In this document: positions 46,452 through 60,199 of the stretch, one piece after another
How positions within the stretch are numbered: the first letter of the stretch is position 1
How the letters are laid out: the number at the start of each line of letters is the position of its first letter
NCBI GenBank assembly: GCA_032988165.1
Contig: JANTQF010000002.1
Coordinates: 124,001-188,000 of the forward strand
DNA: 64,000 nt
Source of the DNA: Emmonsiellopsis sp. PD_33
Taxonomy: Eukaryota; Ascomycota; Eurotiomycetes; Onygenales; Ajellomycetaceae
Direction: 5' to 3'
The notes under the pieces: generated by a model
The model's input: only the letters and a program-made list of their open reading frames with translations
Databases searched by the model: none
Told to the model about the DNA's origin: nothing
Position numbers and translations under genes: made by a program

Positions 46452-49400
46452 TCTTTACCCTAATTTTTGAGATGGTTGTGTGATGGTTGAAAAGAGTTAT
46501 TAACTAAATATACTAATTTATATTAAAAGTTAGTTAGATAACTATTATAAATAAAATATACTAATTATAAGTGTACTAATCTCATAAAGAAAGAAAAAAC
46601 AACTTTTTGAAATTCTTTTATTATTATTATACTCTTTCTTATAAGAGCTACACATTCAGAGTATTAGCTCATTCTAATTGTATCTATTACATGATTATAA
46701 TGAAGAAAAGTATAAGTTATAATTATTATTATTATTATTATTTATACTTTATTTCACTTGAAGGTATGTGATGCTACTGTATATCAGAAAAACCTTCTAG
46801 AGTAAAAAACCTAATAGATTAAAGCTAAATATATAGTGAAGCAGGGATGAAGTGTGTGTGTCTAGTGGTACTAAATAGAGTAATAATGAATATAAGAAAA
46901 GAATTAATATTAATATCAAAGTAGAGGAGTGTATTAGCAATCTATAGTACAAAATGACATGGCATAGAAATAGAGTAATAAGATAACTATAAAGAAAGAA
47001 AAGATCTCTCTCAAAGAAGCATATAAATACATGAGAAAATCCATAGAAAAATAAATGAAATTTCATTATAAAAGGAAAATATCTATCTTTATAACTATAC
47101 TTAATAGTAAAAGCCTCAGCAAAAAATTAATTTAATCTAATAGTGGATCCTCACCACACATCTCCCCTCCTCCTAATTTATTAACCTAGTAAATAAAAGA
47201 ATGACTCAGCTTTACAATGAGAGTAGTGACTTTAAATATATTATTCTAAAATCAATCTAATTATATTATTTTAAAGTTAGTCAATAAATAGTTATGCATT
47301 GTGTCAGATCATCTGTTTGCAAGAAAGTAGCTGTATTGAGACAGAGAAATAGAGTTAAAAATGAATGAATAAGTTAGAAATAATAAAGTATTTCTGAGTT
47401 ACAATAAATATAGTTAATATAGTTGAGTAAGAAAGTCTAGATAGAATAATTTATTAGTAGTTTAAATTATAAATTGTAGGGTAGCAGCTTGAGCTGAAAC
47501 AGAATTGATAAGAGATTTTTAATTGAGAGAAAAATAGAGTAAAATTATAAAATATATAAACCTCTAGGTAGAAGTGAGGCCTAGAGAGATGGATAAATAG
47601 ATTAATAATATAGGAAAAATATACTCTAAATAGATAGAATAGCTGATGAGAGATAGTAAATAAAGATTGAAATAAATAGTATAATAATGAAAATAAAAAA
47701 GATATAAAGAAGATAGAGAATAAAAAAAGAAAATACAGTAAAGAAAATTAAGAGTGGAAGATATAGAATGAAATATATATAAATAAGTAAGTACAAAAAG
47801 AAAAGTAAATATAGTAAAGAGAATAAATATAGAATAATAGCATACTAAGTGTAGAAAACTAAAGAAAATAAGAAAGATATAAAGAAAATATAGTATAAAG
47901 AAGATGAGGTAAAGGAGATAGAAATCATAAAAAAAGTAAACTAGATAATATGATAAGAAAAATAAATATATACTAGTAATAATAAGAGTAATAATTATAG
48001 TAAAATAGCAAACTTTAATTAGCTGAAGCATTTCTCAGCTCTGAGGCAGAAAATTATAATTAACTGGATTAACTAGCTAATATTAATCTCCTTATAATTA
48101 TAAATTAAAATTCTAATGATGTTTTCCTCTATAGCTATATAATTACTAATAATAGAATTAAGAGAAATATTATTATAATAGTAATAGAAGAAATTTTACC
48201 TGCTAAACAGCTCTTTCTCAGCCTTTATTATAGTTATAAAAGTATGAATTGCAGCCTCCACAACTCTTTTATATCAGATTAAAATGTAATTCTTAGTTAG
48301 CTAATTAAGTATTAAATTAAAAGAATTTATTACTCTTTTCAGACTAAAGAATCATCTTATTGCCAACATTCAATTAAAGCTTCAGAAAGTGCACTAAGAC
48401 CTGTTATAGTTATAATAGTAGAAAAGTGATAGGAAATGCTATTATATAAAATGAGCAGGCTAAAGGACATTATAAGTCTATATATAAAATTTTGATTTAC
48501 CTGTAAGAGTTATTTCTATATATTACTCTTTAGAACTTTTAAAGACTTATCATCTTCCTAGATTCTAATAAATTATAGAAGTATTATTCTCTACTCTATG
48601 ATAACTGAGTTTATACTCTTATAAAAAATATATAGTATGATGATTTATATATCTTTCTACTTGTAAGAAATGATTTTTTAGCTAATCTTAAAATCTCATA
48701 AATCTTAATTAATAAGTATATATAAGGAGACATTCTGAATAATTCTGCCATCTGAAAATCTCCTTCCATGAAGTTGATAATTCTACTTGAAGATATAGTA
48801 ATATATATTAGAGATTATAGTTGTATAATTTGCATGATTCTTATTTATTATGCTGATGAACTCTTAGATCATATTCATACTATAATTCTTCTTAGTAAGA
48901 TACTAAATATTGATATTAATATATTAGAAAAATATGTTATCTTTTTTCCTAATAAACTTAATATAATAAGAGTAGAAGATGAGCTATATCTGATGATTCA
49001 GATGAAGAGTAATATATTAAATATAATAAATTAGATTTTAATAAATTATCTACTGAATGATTTCATAGAGTATCATATGAAATCATCTTAGTGACTTTTA
49101 ATCTTTTTACTGATAGAATGAGTATATATCTCATTTATATGATGCAATTTTTCAAAGTATATTAAATATAATTAGTATATTTCCTTTAGCTAGTTATATT
49201 TAGAGCTAAAAGAAAATTAAAAGAGATAAAGAGCTATTCTTACTCTAATCATCTAGTATGTGATTTACATCTATATTTCTCAATCTAAGGTTTTTCAATA
49301 TGTTTACTCAGTCTGATGGAATGATAGAAGAGAGAATAGCATATTTTATATAATATATTTTAAAAAAATCCTCTAAATAGGTAGAATAGTGATCTTTGTA

Positions 49401-50455
49401 AAAATAATGAAAAGTGCTGTTAGTAATGTGAATTTAACTAAGATTTCTATAATTATTAATAATAGTACTGAGCCTGAATGTTAAGACCATCTAATTCAAA
49501 CTCTAAGTTAGTAGACTAATTTTTCCCCTGAGATTAACAGTATGATAGTAGCATAAAGAAAAAGAGAATGATAATTTTATAAATTAATTTAAAAGCTTAA
49601 TAAACTAGCTATTATTTAGCTCTTTTGCATTGCTGAGCTGAGCTTTTAAGATGAGCTTAACATTTTAATAATATATATATATTTATAATAGCTAGTTTTC
49701 TGATAATTCTTAATAGCTTTAGTAATATCTGAATCCTTCTTATTAGCATTTTGATTCTCAAGCTCTGTGATTTCTTCTGGTGACATGCTAGTAAAATGGG
49801 AGAAACTAATGTTAGATAAAGAAATAACTATTAATAAAACTAATTAATTAAAGATATATTATAGATGAGGAGTAAATAAATCAGAGCCAGAATTTTAAGA
49901 GGTACTCAGCAAGAAAGTAGAAGGAGATATTAGAATTAAAGTAAAATAATAAGAACTATTCTGAGGAAAATAAGAAGAAGGTAGAGGTAATTAGCTAGTT
50001 ATATAAAAATCACATAATGAAGATAGAGAAGACTAAGGCTGAAGATTTTAAAAAGATAAAAATAGAGAAATTAGAGGTTAAAAATTAGTAGGTATAGAAA
50101 GAGATAATAAGGTATCTACAGTAAGAATTTCCTCAGAATTAATATAAAGTCTAGTAATATAAATAGCTTTTATATTTAATTCAGAGCTGATTAGAGAGTA
50201 TCAGCTTCTTATGAAGCTTTATACCTCTTTTAGGATTTTAATATAGCTAAATTTATATTATCTGGTTGATTCTCCCTATTATAAATAGATAATTATAATT
50301 TTTTATAAGAGTTATTATATACTAGCATTATTTTTCCTTCTTCAGCATTAACTAGAATTTATTAGTAAAAGTCTTCTCTTAGTACTCTACACAAGTTTTA
50401 TATTCTTTTTAAGAGTAATTTTAATAAATTTTAACTATCTCTACTATATGATAGT
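46452..50455. other. Unassigned AT-rich DNA between element insertions
   Basis: About 4 kb of very AT-rich, CG-poor DNA. Before the 50456-58519 element inserted it was continuous with 58520-59922. Microsatellite-like ATT runs occur near 46720-46742. Hydrophobic minus-strand frames (46797-47066, 47564-48031) are expected by chance from AT composition. The plus frame at 48768-49034 (88 codons, with acidic and charged residues such as NIIRVEDELYLM) looks more protein-like and may be a relic of a coding gene, but I cannot name its family. Confidence 0.4.
48768..49034 (+). pseudogene. Possible RIP-relic coding segment of unknown family
   Basis: An 88-codon plus-strand frame with mixed charged and hydrophobic residues (MKLIILLEDIVIYIRDYSC at the start, NIIRVEDELYLMIQMKS near the end). 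It is less monotonous than surrounding frames, and the reading continues past the first stop for another dozen codons. It could be part of a decayed transposase, polymerase or captured gene. No motif allows a choice. Confidence 0.25.
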
Positions 50456-50771
50456 TGTAATATGTAAAGGAGACTACATGTCACATGTAAATTAACTGCA
50501 TCCTTGGACCTCAGATCTTGAACCTTAGGCCTGGCAGTATGTCTAGCAGTGTGCCTGGTAATATGCATGTAGTGCACACTTAGTAGCTAGTTATTAATAT
50601 ATATACTGTGCAGGTTTCTTATGAAAAGAACCAGTAAATAGTTCTATTACTATATGATCCCTATATTTAAAATATATATACATTTTTATCTGTCTATTCC
50701 CATCACACTGTTCAACAACTCATAATCTATCTTTTAAATTAAAAGCCTTATATTCAATGCTGAATATTATA
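50456..50771 (+). repeat. LTR G (5' LTR of copy 4)
   Basis: 316-bp LTR, reverse complement of the LTR sequences at 23873-46451. Confidence 0.87.
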
Positions 50772-50809
50772 GTTCTATTTGCTCACCTCTGAGTGAATGA
50801 TCTATCAGA

Positions 50810-53800
50810 AATAGATGAATAATAATAAGATAACTCATAAAAAAACTGTGAATAACTGTAAGAGAATTTCTCAGGTATGTACTGATCTCTCTGTATAGTA
50901 AGAGATCAGTGATGATAAACTACAACTTAAACCTTCATAAAATCCTCTATAGAAATTCAACTATAAATTAATTATAAATAATGAAGGATTAAACAATGAA
51001 GACTCACATCTGCCTACTATACAGCTATATGCAATTAAAGAACACATTAAAGAGCTATAGATGTAATGGAAAATTCAAAAGGCAGAGTACATAATGAAGG
51101 TACTAGAGGACTAGTTAGTACAAAATGAATCAATGAATTAAGAGGTAGCTATACTGATTATACAGGAGAAAATTATAGCTCAAAATCAAATCTTAAAAAG
51201 GCCTTATATAAAAATAACCTAGTTACCCTATTAAACTATCTATCTAAAGATTGATACATCCTCTAAATATCAAGAAAAAAGCATGTCAGAGCTTGAAGAT
51301 TTCATCATTTAAACTAAAATAAAATTTAAATGTGATGAAGACTACTACACCATCAAAAAACACTGCATCTAAAATATTATATAGAAACTTACTATAAAAC
51401 CTCTCCACTAATAAGATGCTTTCTACAAGAATTATAAAGTAAATCTAAAGAATTTACTACTCATTTGGGAAGACCTCTGTGTGTAGTTATAATTACATCT
51501 TATAAATTCAGATACATTTTAACAGTAATTAATCAAAAAATACATAAATATGTAATAATAGAACAATTAATTTATCTGAGATTTCATTAAGTATCTCTTC
51601 AATTTAAAGAAATATCTATTCTATAAGATTTAGAAGGAACAGCACAGTTCTAACCTAATAAACTACTACTGAGAGGAAATTCAGATTCATATGCATTTAG
51701 TGAAAAGAGACCTTAAGAATTATAAAGAGATATTAGCATTTCTATGTAAGATAAAGTAGTATTATAAGGATTAAAAACTATTTTTATTCAAATAGAAAAC
51801 CACTGTAAATTCATCACATAAAAAGAAGTCTTTTGATTCTCAGATAAAAATAAATTCTGAAAGGAAAAAATTCCTAAATCACACACTTAAAGGCTGATTC
51901 TTATAACTTAAGTTTACCTCTCATCTTAAGTGCTCTCACTGTAATAAATTAGGCTATATTTCTAATAATTACTGGGAACTTCATCCTGAAAAGTACATGA
52001 AGAAGTATGAGTTAAAAAATCAGATCTCTCAGTACTAAGCACTGCTGTAGTGCTGGAAGTGAATAAGATAGAATAAAAATACAGTAAAAAAGTAATAATG
52101 ATTAAGATATAACTAGAAGCTCCTCAAAAATTAGTTATTATCTAAATACTTATTAACTTAGGTGTAGAAGTAAATTTTGTCAGCTAAAAATAAATGAAAG
52201 TATATCTTAGAAAAGATAGTGAAGATTCATGCTGAATCAATGTAATTAATAGATACTAGATTATAATCTATAATTAATATGAAGTATATGTATGTGCAAT
52301 TAATGATGAGAGACTCTCTCATAATCAGAGTTTTTACTTTAAAGTAATGAATATGAAAGATTATGATGTCATCCTAAGATTTCCCTAGTTTAAAATGGTG
52401 AATCTCAACATCTAATAGTTAAAATTACACTAAACATATTATATATTATATGTCAACAATGTTGAGATTATCATCATAAAACAGGTAGATGTAGTGGTTA
52501 GAGTTGAATGTGTAGCTTATATTATCTACTTACATTAATTAGAAGGAGATAAATTAATTATTTTATTTAGCATAGTTCTAGATGGGAAGTCAGTAATATC
52601 AGAAGCCTACTATAAATATAAAGACATTTTCTCAGAAATTATAATAAAACTACTCTCAGAATATGTATAATATGATCATTCAATTGATTTAATATCTGGA
52701 AAAAAACCCCCCTACTGACTGATTTATAATCTCTCTATTAAAGAACTAGAGGTGCTGTGCAAATACCTGAAATCTAATCTAAAAAAAGGATGAATATGTC
52801 TGTTAAAAAGCCCTATAAATGTACTAATATTTTTTGTCCTGAAAAAAGATGGAATCATGCAGCTTTATATAAACTATCACAGACTTAATACTATTAGTAT
52901 AAAGAATTAATATTCTCTCCCCTTAATCAGTAAAATGATTGATAAGCTGATCAGTGTAAAGATCTACTTACAATTAAATCTTTATAATGTATATTACTAA
53001 TTATACATATATAAAGGTGATAAGTGGAAAATAGCTTTCTGAACACACTATAGCTATTTTGAATATCAAGTGGTTCTCTTTAAACTCACAAACACACCAG
53101 TAATATTTTAATTCTATATTAATAAGGCTCTAAGTAATCTTCTAGATATCTACTATATTATCTATCTGAATGATATTATCATCTACTTAAATTTAAAGAA
53201 AGAGCACTATAAATATATGTATATAATGTTGGAATACCTGCACACCTATAAATTATATATAAAACTTAGTAAATATACATTTTATGTGAATTACATTAAT
53301 TTCCTTAGCTTTATAATCAGTATAAATAGCATTAAGATAGAATAGAGCTAGATTAATACTATCTTTTTCTAGCTAGAACCTAAGTGCATTTATAACATTC
53401 AGATATTTCTAGAGTTTGTAAATTTTTACTGCTATTTTATAGATAGATTTATAGTAAAAGTACAGTTCTTATCTACACTCATAAAAGATATAATATGAAA
53501 AGGCTAGAACTAAAAGATAATCCTTCTTAACACTGATGTGTAGAAAGCTTTTCAAGAGCTGAAAAATATATTTATAAAGACTCTGATTTTTATATACTTC
53601 AACTCAGATTAAAAACTCTAAATGGAGCTAGATGCATTAGATTTCACACTAAGTGCAATCCTCTTACAGTTAGATCTGAATGATGAATAATAGCATCTAG
53701 TTACATATTATTTATAAGGTTTATCATCAGTGAAGTATAACTACAGTATATATGATTAGAAACTCCTTACTATTCTTATAACATTCAAGTAATAGCATTA

Positions 53801-56432
53801 CTATCTATATAGTGTATGTTTCTCTATAATGATTTTATCTGACTATGCTAACCTATAATAATTCACAACAACAATAGAGTTAGTAGGATGTCAGATATGA
53901 TGGATGGAAACACTCTCTATATTTAACTTTATCATTAAGTATTATCTAGGGATGAAGAATCCTGTAGATGCACCTAGTTATTACCCTGACTATAAAGAAA
54001 ATACTTTAAGATGAATACTATTATTAATAATTTAAGAAAGCTTCTTTAAGAAATGTTTCAAATATTAGACATAGATGCACAGATAGACTGCAGACAAGTC
54101 CAAGTCAAGTCTAATATAAGGATATTCAAGCTGAGTTACTTGACATATATATATATATTAAGGTGAGTTACTTGCCTGGCTAACCCTAGCCGAGTCAAAT
54201 CCGAGTTATATATATATATGTCCAAATCAAGTCAAATCGAGTAAAATTGACTAAAAACTCGAATATTTTCCGGGTAATTTGAAAATATAGCTTAAAATAG
54301 ATTTATAATAGACTAAAAATAGTATAAAATCCATTAAAAAGCATTAAAAATCATAGTATTAGTGTATTTTATTAAAATATTAGTAGTTTTAGATATATCT
54401 ACTATATAATTATCATTCTAAAAGCTTCAAAAAGGCTTCAATCTACACTTTTATATAGCTTTAAAATTACCCAGATACTATTCAAAATATCCGAGTTTTT
54501 GTAGGCTTAAAATGAGGAATATCCAAGTTATAAGTAGGCCTATTCAAGGCAAATTAAAACAAGTAATTTCCAAGTTGAGTCAAGCTTTATACTTGTAATT
54601 ACTCAGCCTCGTCTGCACTCTATGCATAGATACAGCTAGAAGACCTCAGTTAGCAAATAATCAACATGATGACACATTTAAAACTACTAAATAATAAGGA
54701 AAATGTAATTTACATTGATATACTTACTTTCTGCACATATTAAAATGTGTGTGTAGATAAGAGATACATTGTTAGTGATATAAAAAAGCTAGCTCATCTG
54801 ATACTACAAATATTAATTAATATAATTATAAAATCTAATATAACTTATAAATTCTCTCTCACTGAACTTATCATAGAATTCCTATGTCACATGCAAGCTC
54901 AGAATGCTAAGTATGCTAAAGTGCACAGAAGAATAGAAGCAGGCAAAATAAATAAGACTGAGCACTTAAACTAGATAATTAACTAAGATGGTCTACTTTA
55001 TTATAAGAGTTACATTTCTATTCTTATAGATTAAGCAACAAGAGATGAGATCATAAAATTAAATTATGATGATTCTTAAGGGGGATATTTTGATGTTAAG
55101 TACACTTTTGAGTGTATCTGAAAGAAATACTTTTAGCATGATATGATAATAGACATTTAGAAATATATACATACCTATAATATTTACTAATAAATTAAGA
55201 TATACTATTATAAGAAATATAATCAATTAGAATTACTTCCTATTCTTATCTCTTCTTTCAAAATGATGATAATAGATTTTATCATCAAACTTCTATCATC
55301 TAAGTGGAATGGCAAGATCTATGATTTAATCATAATATTTATAGACAAATTAATTAAGTATATAATTTATAAATCAGTTAATGAAGGTATAAGTACATTA
55401 GAGCTTGCAAACCTGATATTCAACATCTTCATCAGATTTTTCAGTTACTTATACTATTAAGTAATAAACTGCACTGAGATATTTAGCTTCAATAAATACT
55501 AGTTAATACTCTACTACCTTCTGAAAGTATGCTGACAGTTAATGACTACATTCCATCTTTAAATAGATAATTAAATTAAGAGATAGAATCAGATACTCAA
55601 ATACTATTTGTATGTCTACTATAACTTCTATTAAGATGACTAGGCTAGATAGTTGCTGCTAGCACAGTTCTCCTACAACACCTCTATATATAGTATTTTC
55701 AAGATGTTTCCTATAGAAATACTGATGAGTTTTCAATCTGAACTGCATCTTAATATTAAATTAGACACTAACATGAAGGGGAGAGAAGTATAGAAGGCAA
55801 TAAAATATATGTACTATATGAGAAAAGTATGAAATAATCTATAAGAATCTCTTCTGAAGGCTCAGAAAACACAGAAGAAATACTATGACTAGTATTATAA
55901 GGAAAAATATTTTATAGTTGGAGACTAGGTTATGTTGTGCTCAAAAAATATTAGTATATTACATCTAAGTCTGAAGCTCAATTATTGTCAACTCAGCTCT
56001 TTCAAAATTATTGATAAGTGAGGAAAATAAGCATACAAATTAAAACTTATATTATAATATAAAGATATACACTCTATTTTTTATATCTTATTGCTCAAAC
56101 TATATCACATACAGCACAGTGAAATTCTAGAGGTCAAATTGATGATGATAGATAGAGTTGAGGAGTTCAAAATTAAAGAAATTTTAGAGAAATGCAACTA
56201 TTTTAATAGCTAGTAATATCTTATGCACTGGAAAAATATAATAAAGGTAGAGAATTCCTGAGAGAATGCAGAAAACCTTGAGAATATATAGGACTTAATT
56301 AATGAGTTTAATGTGCAGTTTGATTATAAGGTAATAAAGTTGAAGTGCTATTAACTCAAGTAATAACTAGCCTGCACATAGAAAGGAGAGAAGAGGAAGG
56401 ATAAGTTTCTAAAAATTAAATCTTATTATTTC
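50810..56432 (+). pseudogene. gag-pol of copy 4, interrupted by the TIR element
   Basis: Gag occupies roughly 50810-52030, its start codon apparently mutated to ATA. It ends with a zinc-knuckle region (SHCNKLGYISNNYWELHPEK near 51930-51990). Protease and RT follow; the RT box is YLND at 53163-53174. The 54085-54621 insertion separates RNase H from the integrase zinc region. The integrase core is at 55263-55460 (MMIIDFIIKLLSSKWN). The chromodomain lies near 56150-56300. Stops are dense. Confidence 0.72.
54085..54621. mobile_element. 537-bp non-autonomous TIR element (MITE-like) with 10-bp target duplication
   Basis: Inserted in pol of copy 4. The left end AGACTGCAGACAAG and the reverse complement of the right end AGAGTGCAGACGAG form terminal inverted repeats of about 14 nt with two mismatches. 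The direct 10-mers ATGCACAGAT (54075-54084) and ATGCATAGAT (54622-54631) flank it, and the uninterrupted sequence in other copies confirms this is the empty site. It contains several CG dinucleotides (for example near 54190, 54239, 54260 and 54278), absent from the surrounding element. There is no coding capacity. A 9-11-bp duplication fits Mutator-like elements, but the TIR is short, so the superfamily is inference. A (TA)n run is present at 54140-54155 and again near 54207-54219. Confidence 0.72.
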
Positions 56433-57507
56433 ATATTAATATTAAAAGTCCTGAGAGGTGTAGTAGATAAAAAATAAACTAAAAAATACTAGAGAAAACT
56501 CAGAGTGCACACTACATCTAGCCTAGGGAGGCAGGCTATTTTCACTAAAGTTAGAATCAATTAAGTGCACTAAAATGAGATAATTACACTACTTACATAA
56601 AGAATTGAGATGATATCAAATAATTCCTCTACCTCTTCCAACACTTTCTTATATTAAATGGCTGCTTAGCTCTATCACCATTGAATTCTGAGAAGTAGCT
56701 GTATTGCACTAGTATATTCAGGCTTATCTAATAAGTTCTTAAAGTAATTTAATTGCTTAGTTACATCAATTAACTTCATAGCATCTATATACACATTAAT
56801 GGGAACCTACAGTACAGTTAGTAATTAGTTTTCTATTTTAAATCAACTGCAGGAAAACTCACTATCTCACAGTGATAATAATATTACACTTACTAAGAAT
56901 AGTAAGTCACATGTAGATTCTTAGGAGGGTAATAAAATGCCTTCATACTAGCCTTAGTAATTAGATAGTAAACATACTCCTCACACTATTTTAATAAGTG
57001 CAGACCCTTGATGGACCTCTCTTAGTGCTTATTCTCCTTCTTCTCAACCTTTTCATTATTATTATTATTATTATTATTCTTATTTTTATTCTTCTTATTC
57101 TCATTCTCATTATCATCATTATTCTTCAGGGCCTGCATGGTGAGCTGTGTAAAATCTCTAGCCAACTAGATAATAGGCATCAGAGCAGTAAGGATAGGAA
57201 TAGGACAGACTAGGGTAATAAGAAGTATAAGAGCAGATAGATAGCTAAGCATGCAGGGAGAAATAGTAGTAGTAGAAGATAGTATAAAGATACATATAGA
57301 AGAAGAGCTGTAAGAGAAGATAAAAGAGGAATCTCTATAATAAGAGAATATGACTGAAAGAAGGTATAATAGAGTTTGAGGACCCTAAGGTGAGAAAGTA
57401 CTGCATAGAGGGATAGCTAGCCCTGCAAGAGAGTTAAAAGAGAAGAGAGAGCCTGATAGCATATATTCTCTACACACATAAAATAATGTGAGAGTCTGGG
57501 AGGCCAT
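56433..57507 (-). pseudogene. Antisense accessory frame, copy 4
   Basis: Opposite to gag-pol of this copy, from the ATG at 57507 (MASQTLTLFYVCREYM) to about 56433. It contains LARDFTQLTMQALKNND near 57165-57110, with CAG where copy 3 has TAG. An AAT/GAT-rich stretch follows (57110-57055). The start codon and key segments are conserved with copies 2 and 3, supporting a real ancestral frame. Confidence 0.45.
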
Positions 57508-58203
57508 TTTAAATTGATATTTTTTATTTTAAACTATCAAAGTACATCTATTAGTAATTTCTATGATATAGTACCTTAATAACATAGAAGAAGTAAAGAA
57601 AAGCAATATATTATACTTAGGTAATATCATATAGTTATAACATGCAAAAAGCAAAACAATCATCTAACTATGTAGATGCACATTCAGGTTGGATAATCTA
57701 AAATAGAGTATAATTAGTGTGTAAAGTATTTATAAATCAGTGGAAGACATTATAGACACTCAGACAAGAAGATATTATACTAGAGTAAATAATAAGTAGA
57801 ATAGTAGATTAAATCATAATGCTAATATTTAATAAAGGAAATGAAAGAATATAGTAAAGTAGAGAGTATATATATTTATAGATATATTAGATTACTGCAC
57901 ATTAAATCATCTACCTATCATCACTTAGGTATCTAATCATAGAAAATAAACATTAACTGCATTATATGCTGAATTATTTGGCAATAAAATTGCTAATTCC
58001 TGTAATATAATTAACCTGTAGAATATGGAACTATCTGACTGTAATAATCTAAATCTTCTATTAAGTATAATAATCTAAACCTTTTATAAAGTATTATAAT
58101 CTGAATCTTCTATAATATGCATTGCACATCAGCCTGATTCTTCAGCTAGAACATGGAAAATTCACAAATCTACTGAAAGCTAGCTTCTAAAGAGAAGAGT
58201 AGT

Positions 58204-58519
58204 TGTAACACATAAAGAAGACTGTATGTTACATGTAGATCAACTACACTCTTAGATCTCAGATCTTAGATCTTGGGCTCAGCAGTGTGCCTAGTAGTAT
58301 GCCTGGCAATGCACATGTGATGCACACTTAGTAGCTAGCTATTAATATATATACTATGCAGGTTTCTTATAAAAAGAATCAGTAAATAGTTCTATTACTA
58401 TATAATCCCTACATTTGAAATATACATATATTTTTACCTGTCTATTTCTGTCACACTATTCAATAACTCATAATCCACCTTTCAAATTAAAAGTCTTATA
58501 TTTGATGCTAGATATTACA
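58204..58519 (+). repeat. LTR H (3' LTR of copy 4)
   Basis: 316-bp partner of LTR G, preceded by the purine tract remnant CTAAAGAGAAGAGTAGT. Confidence 0.87.
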
Positions 58520-59922
58520 ATAGATCTCCATTGTTTGATAGTAGAAGTTAACTTTAGATATTACTACCTGCTAAACTTTATCTTCTTTTATTTACTTAAA
58601 ATATGTAGTTACTTTATTCTCTCTATCCTCATGTTTACTTATAATTAGATTAGTAATTTCACACTGAATCTAATAGTACAAACTGAGATATCTATTAAAA
58701 GTATTAATATACTTCTAAATCTTTCTAGTAGTTATAAATTTATACTTCTCATGTTCAATTAAGATAAGGAAATCAGTAGGCTTTAGAGTCAGAGCATGTA
58801 GATTTCAGCAGTTTGACATTTTATAGAAAGATAGTAAGAGAAATTATAGATATAGTGTTGTTATATGTTGTATAAGTTAGTTTGAAGGCAAGGTAGAGAT
58901 ATCTATAATAATAATGAGAGAAAAGTAGAGGAAAATATGAGATAGAATATATTTTTATAGTTTTTTGAATGTAAGATGTAAAGATAGCTATAGCTAATAA
59001 AATAAGAGAAAGAGAAAGATATATTATTATTTTAATAACTATAAAATGAAAGAAATAAAGAAAACTACAAAGAAATGTGAAGATACATTCAGATTCTGAC
59101 ATACTACTCATATCTATATTTAAATTATAAAGAGACAACTAATAAAGAAAATAAACTAATGAGTGGATATGATCAAATAAAAAAAATAAAGAAAAAAAAT
59201 AAATGAAATAAGGAAATAAATGTAGTAATCAGATAATAACTATAAAACTTTTATTATAAGAAATTAGAAATTATAAAGTATTCTCTTCTCTACCCACATC
59301 TTTTTTCTTCTTACTATTATTCTCTATTAAATCTACATTATTTAACATTACTAGCATTTAATCATCATAAAGGTAAAATTTCTTTATCTAATTACCTACA
59401 GTGATGTTATAGAATGATATACTATTTAGCTTCTCAAAATAATAAGTGTCTTTCTTATGATTTACCTCTTGCACATGATATAAATTCAACTAATAGAAGT
59501 TAAATTTAATAGAATAGAATATTTCTATTTTAATATCATATAGAAGGATGAGATCTCCTACCTGAACTAATTTATATATTAATTACTTAATTTTATTAAA
59601 TAAATTCTAATTTTTCTCTTATATATATTATAGATAAAAGGCTGCTTTCTTTAGGTCTTCATTCTATCTTTTCAGCTGCTAAATCTGCATGTATATCAAG
59701 TTAGTATAAAAGTAAATAATATACTATAAAAGTATTTGTTATATTAGAACTTCAAGCTCAACAGAAAGAATAGTATTATAATTATATTATAAATAAAATG
59801 ATATCTCATCTGTTGATTATTAAATAAAGATATGATCTACTCATAACATTAAGTAGAAATAATTAACCTAGTTTCTTTTATCTATAGTAAGCTTTACTAG
59901 TATGTCTGAAATAGGATGATAT
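58520..59922. other. Unassigned AT-rich DNA, continuation of 46452-50455
   Basis: Separated from 46452-50455 only by copy 4. AT-rich with no sustained frame. The hydrophobic minus frame at 58821-59138 shows no motif. I see nothing else to report. Confidence 0.4.
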
Positions 59923-60176
59923 TGTAACAGGTGTGCTCTGATAAGCAGATTGTGTGAGCTATACACTAGAATCAAGATTATAATCACTAGAGAAAGAAAG
60001 GAAAAAGGAAAAGAAATCACAAGATTGTGCAATATAAACAGAAGAGAATTATATGAGGTTGAAGTGGATAAATATTTATATGAAGGCCTAGTCAGAGGCA
60101 TCCAATCAGGCTGTTGAATATTAGGTGAAGTTCAGACAAGCTATAAATATAGAGTATAAGAGTGTAGCCCTTCACA
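59923..60176 (-). repeat. Probable 3' LTR of the right-hand chromovirus
   Basis: On the minus strand this 254-bp segment starts TGTGAAGGGCTACACTC and ends CACACCTGTTACA, that is TG...CA with imperfect terminal inversion (TGTGA/TTACA). It lies just after the pol end. The partner LTR is outside the window, so this is inferred. Confidence 0.5.
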
Positions 60177-60199
60177 TTATTTCTCTCTATTTAGTTTCA

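Larger units (their letters stand above)
50456..58519 (+). mobile_element. Chromovirus copy 4, plus orientation, carrying a 537-bp insertion
   Basis: Fourth copy of the family, in opposite orientation to the others. LTRs at 50456-50771 and 58204-58519. Its length of 8064 bp becomes 7517 bp after removing the 537-bp insertion and its 10-bp duplication, equal to the other copies. Flanking 5-mers are ATAGT (50451-50455) and ATAGA (58520-58524), four of five matching with a T/A mismatch that RIP does not explain. The target duplication is therefore only tentative. The polypurine tract before 58204 is degraded. Confidence 0.85.

Noticed and set aside
47564..48031. 155-codon minus-strand frame of almost pure hydrophobic residues
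   Set aside because: A poly-Phe/Leu/Ile/Tyr composition is what A/T-only purine/pyrimidine-biased DNA gives by chance. No start context, motif or conservation.
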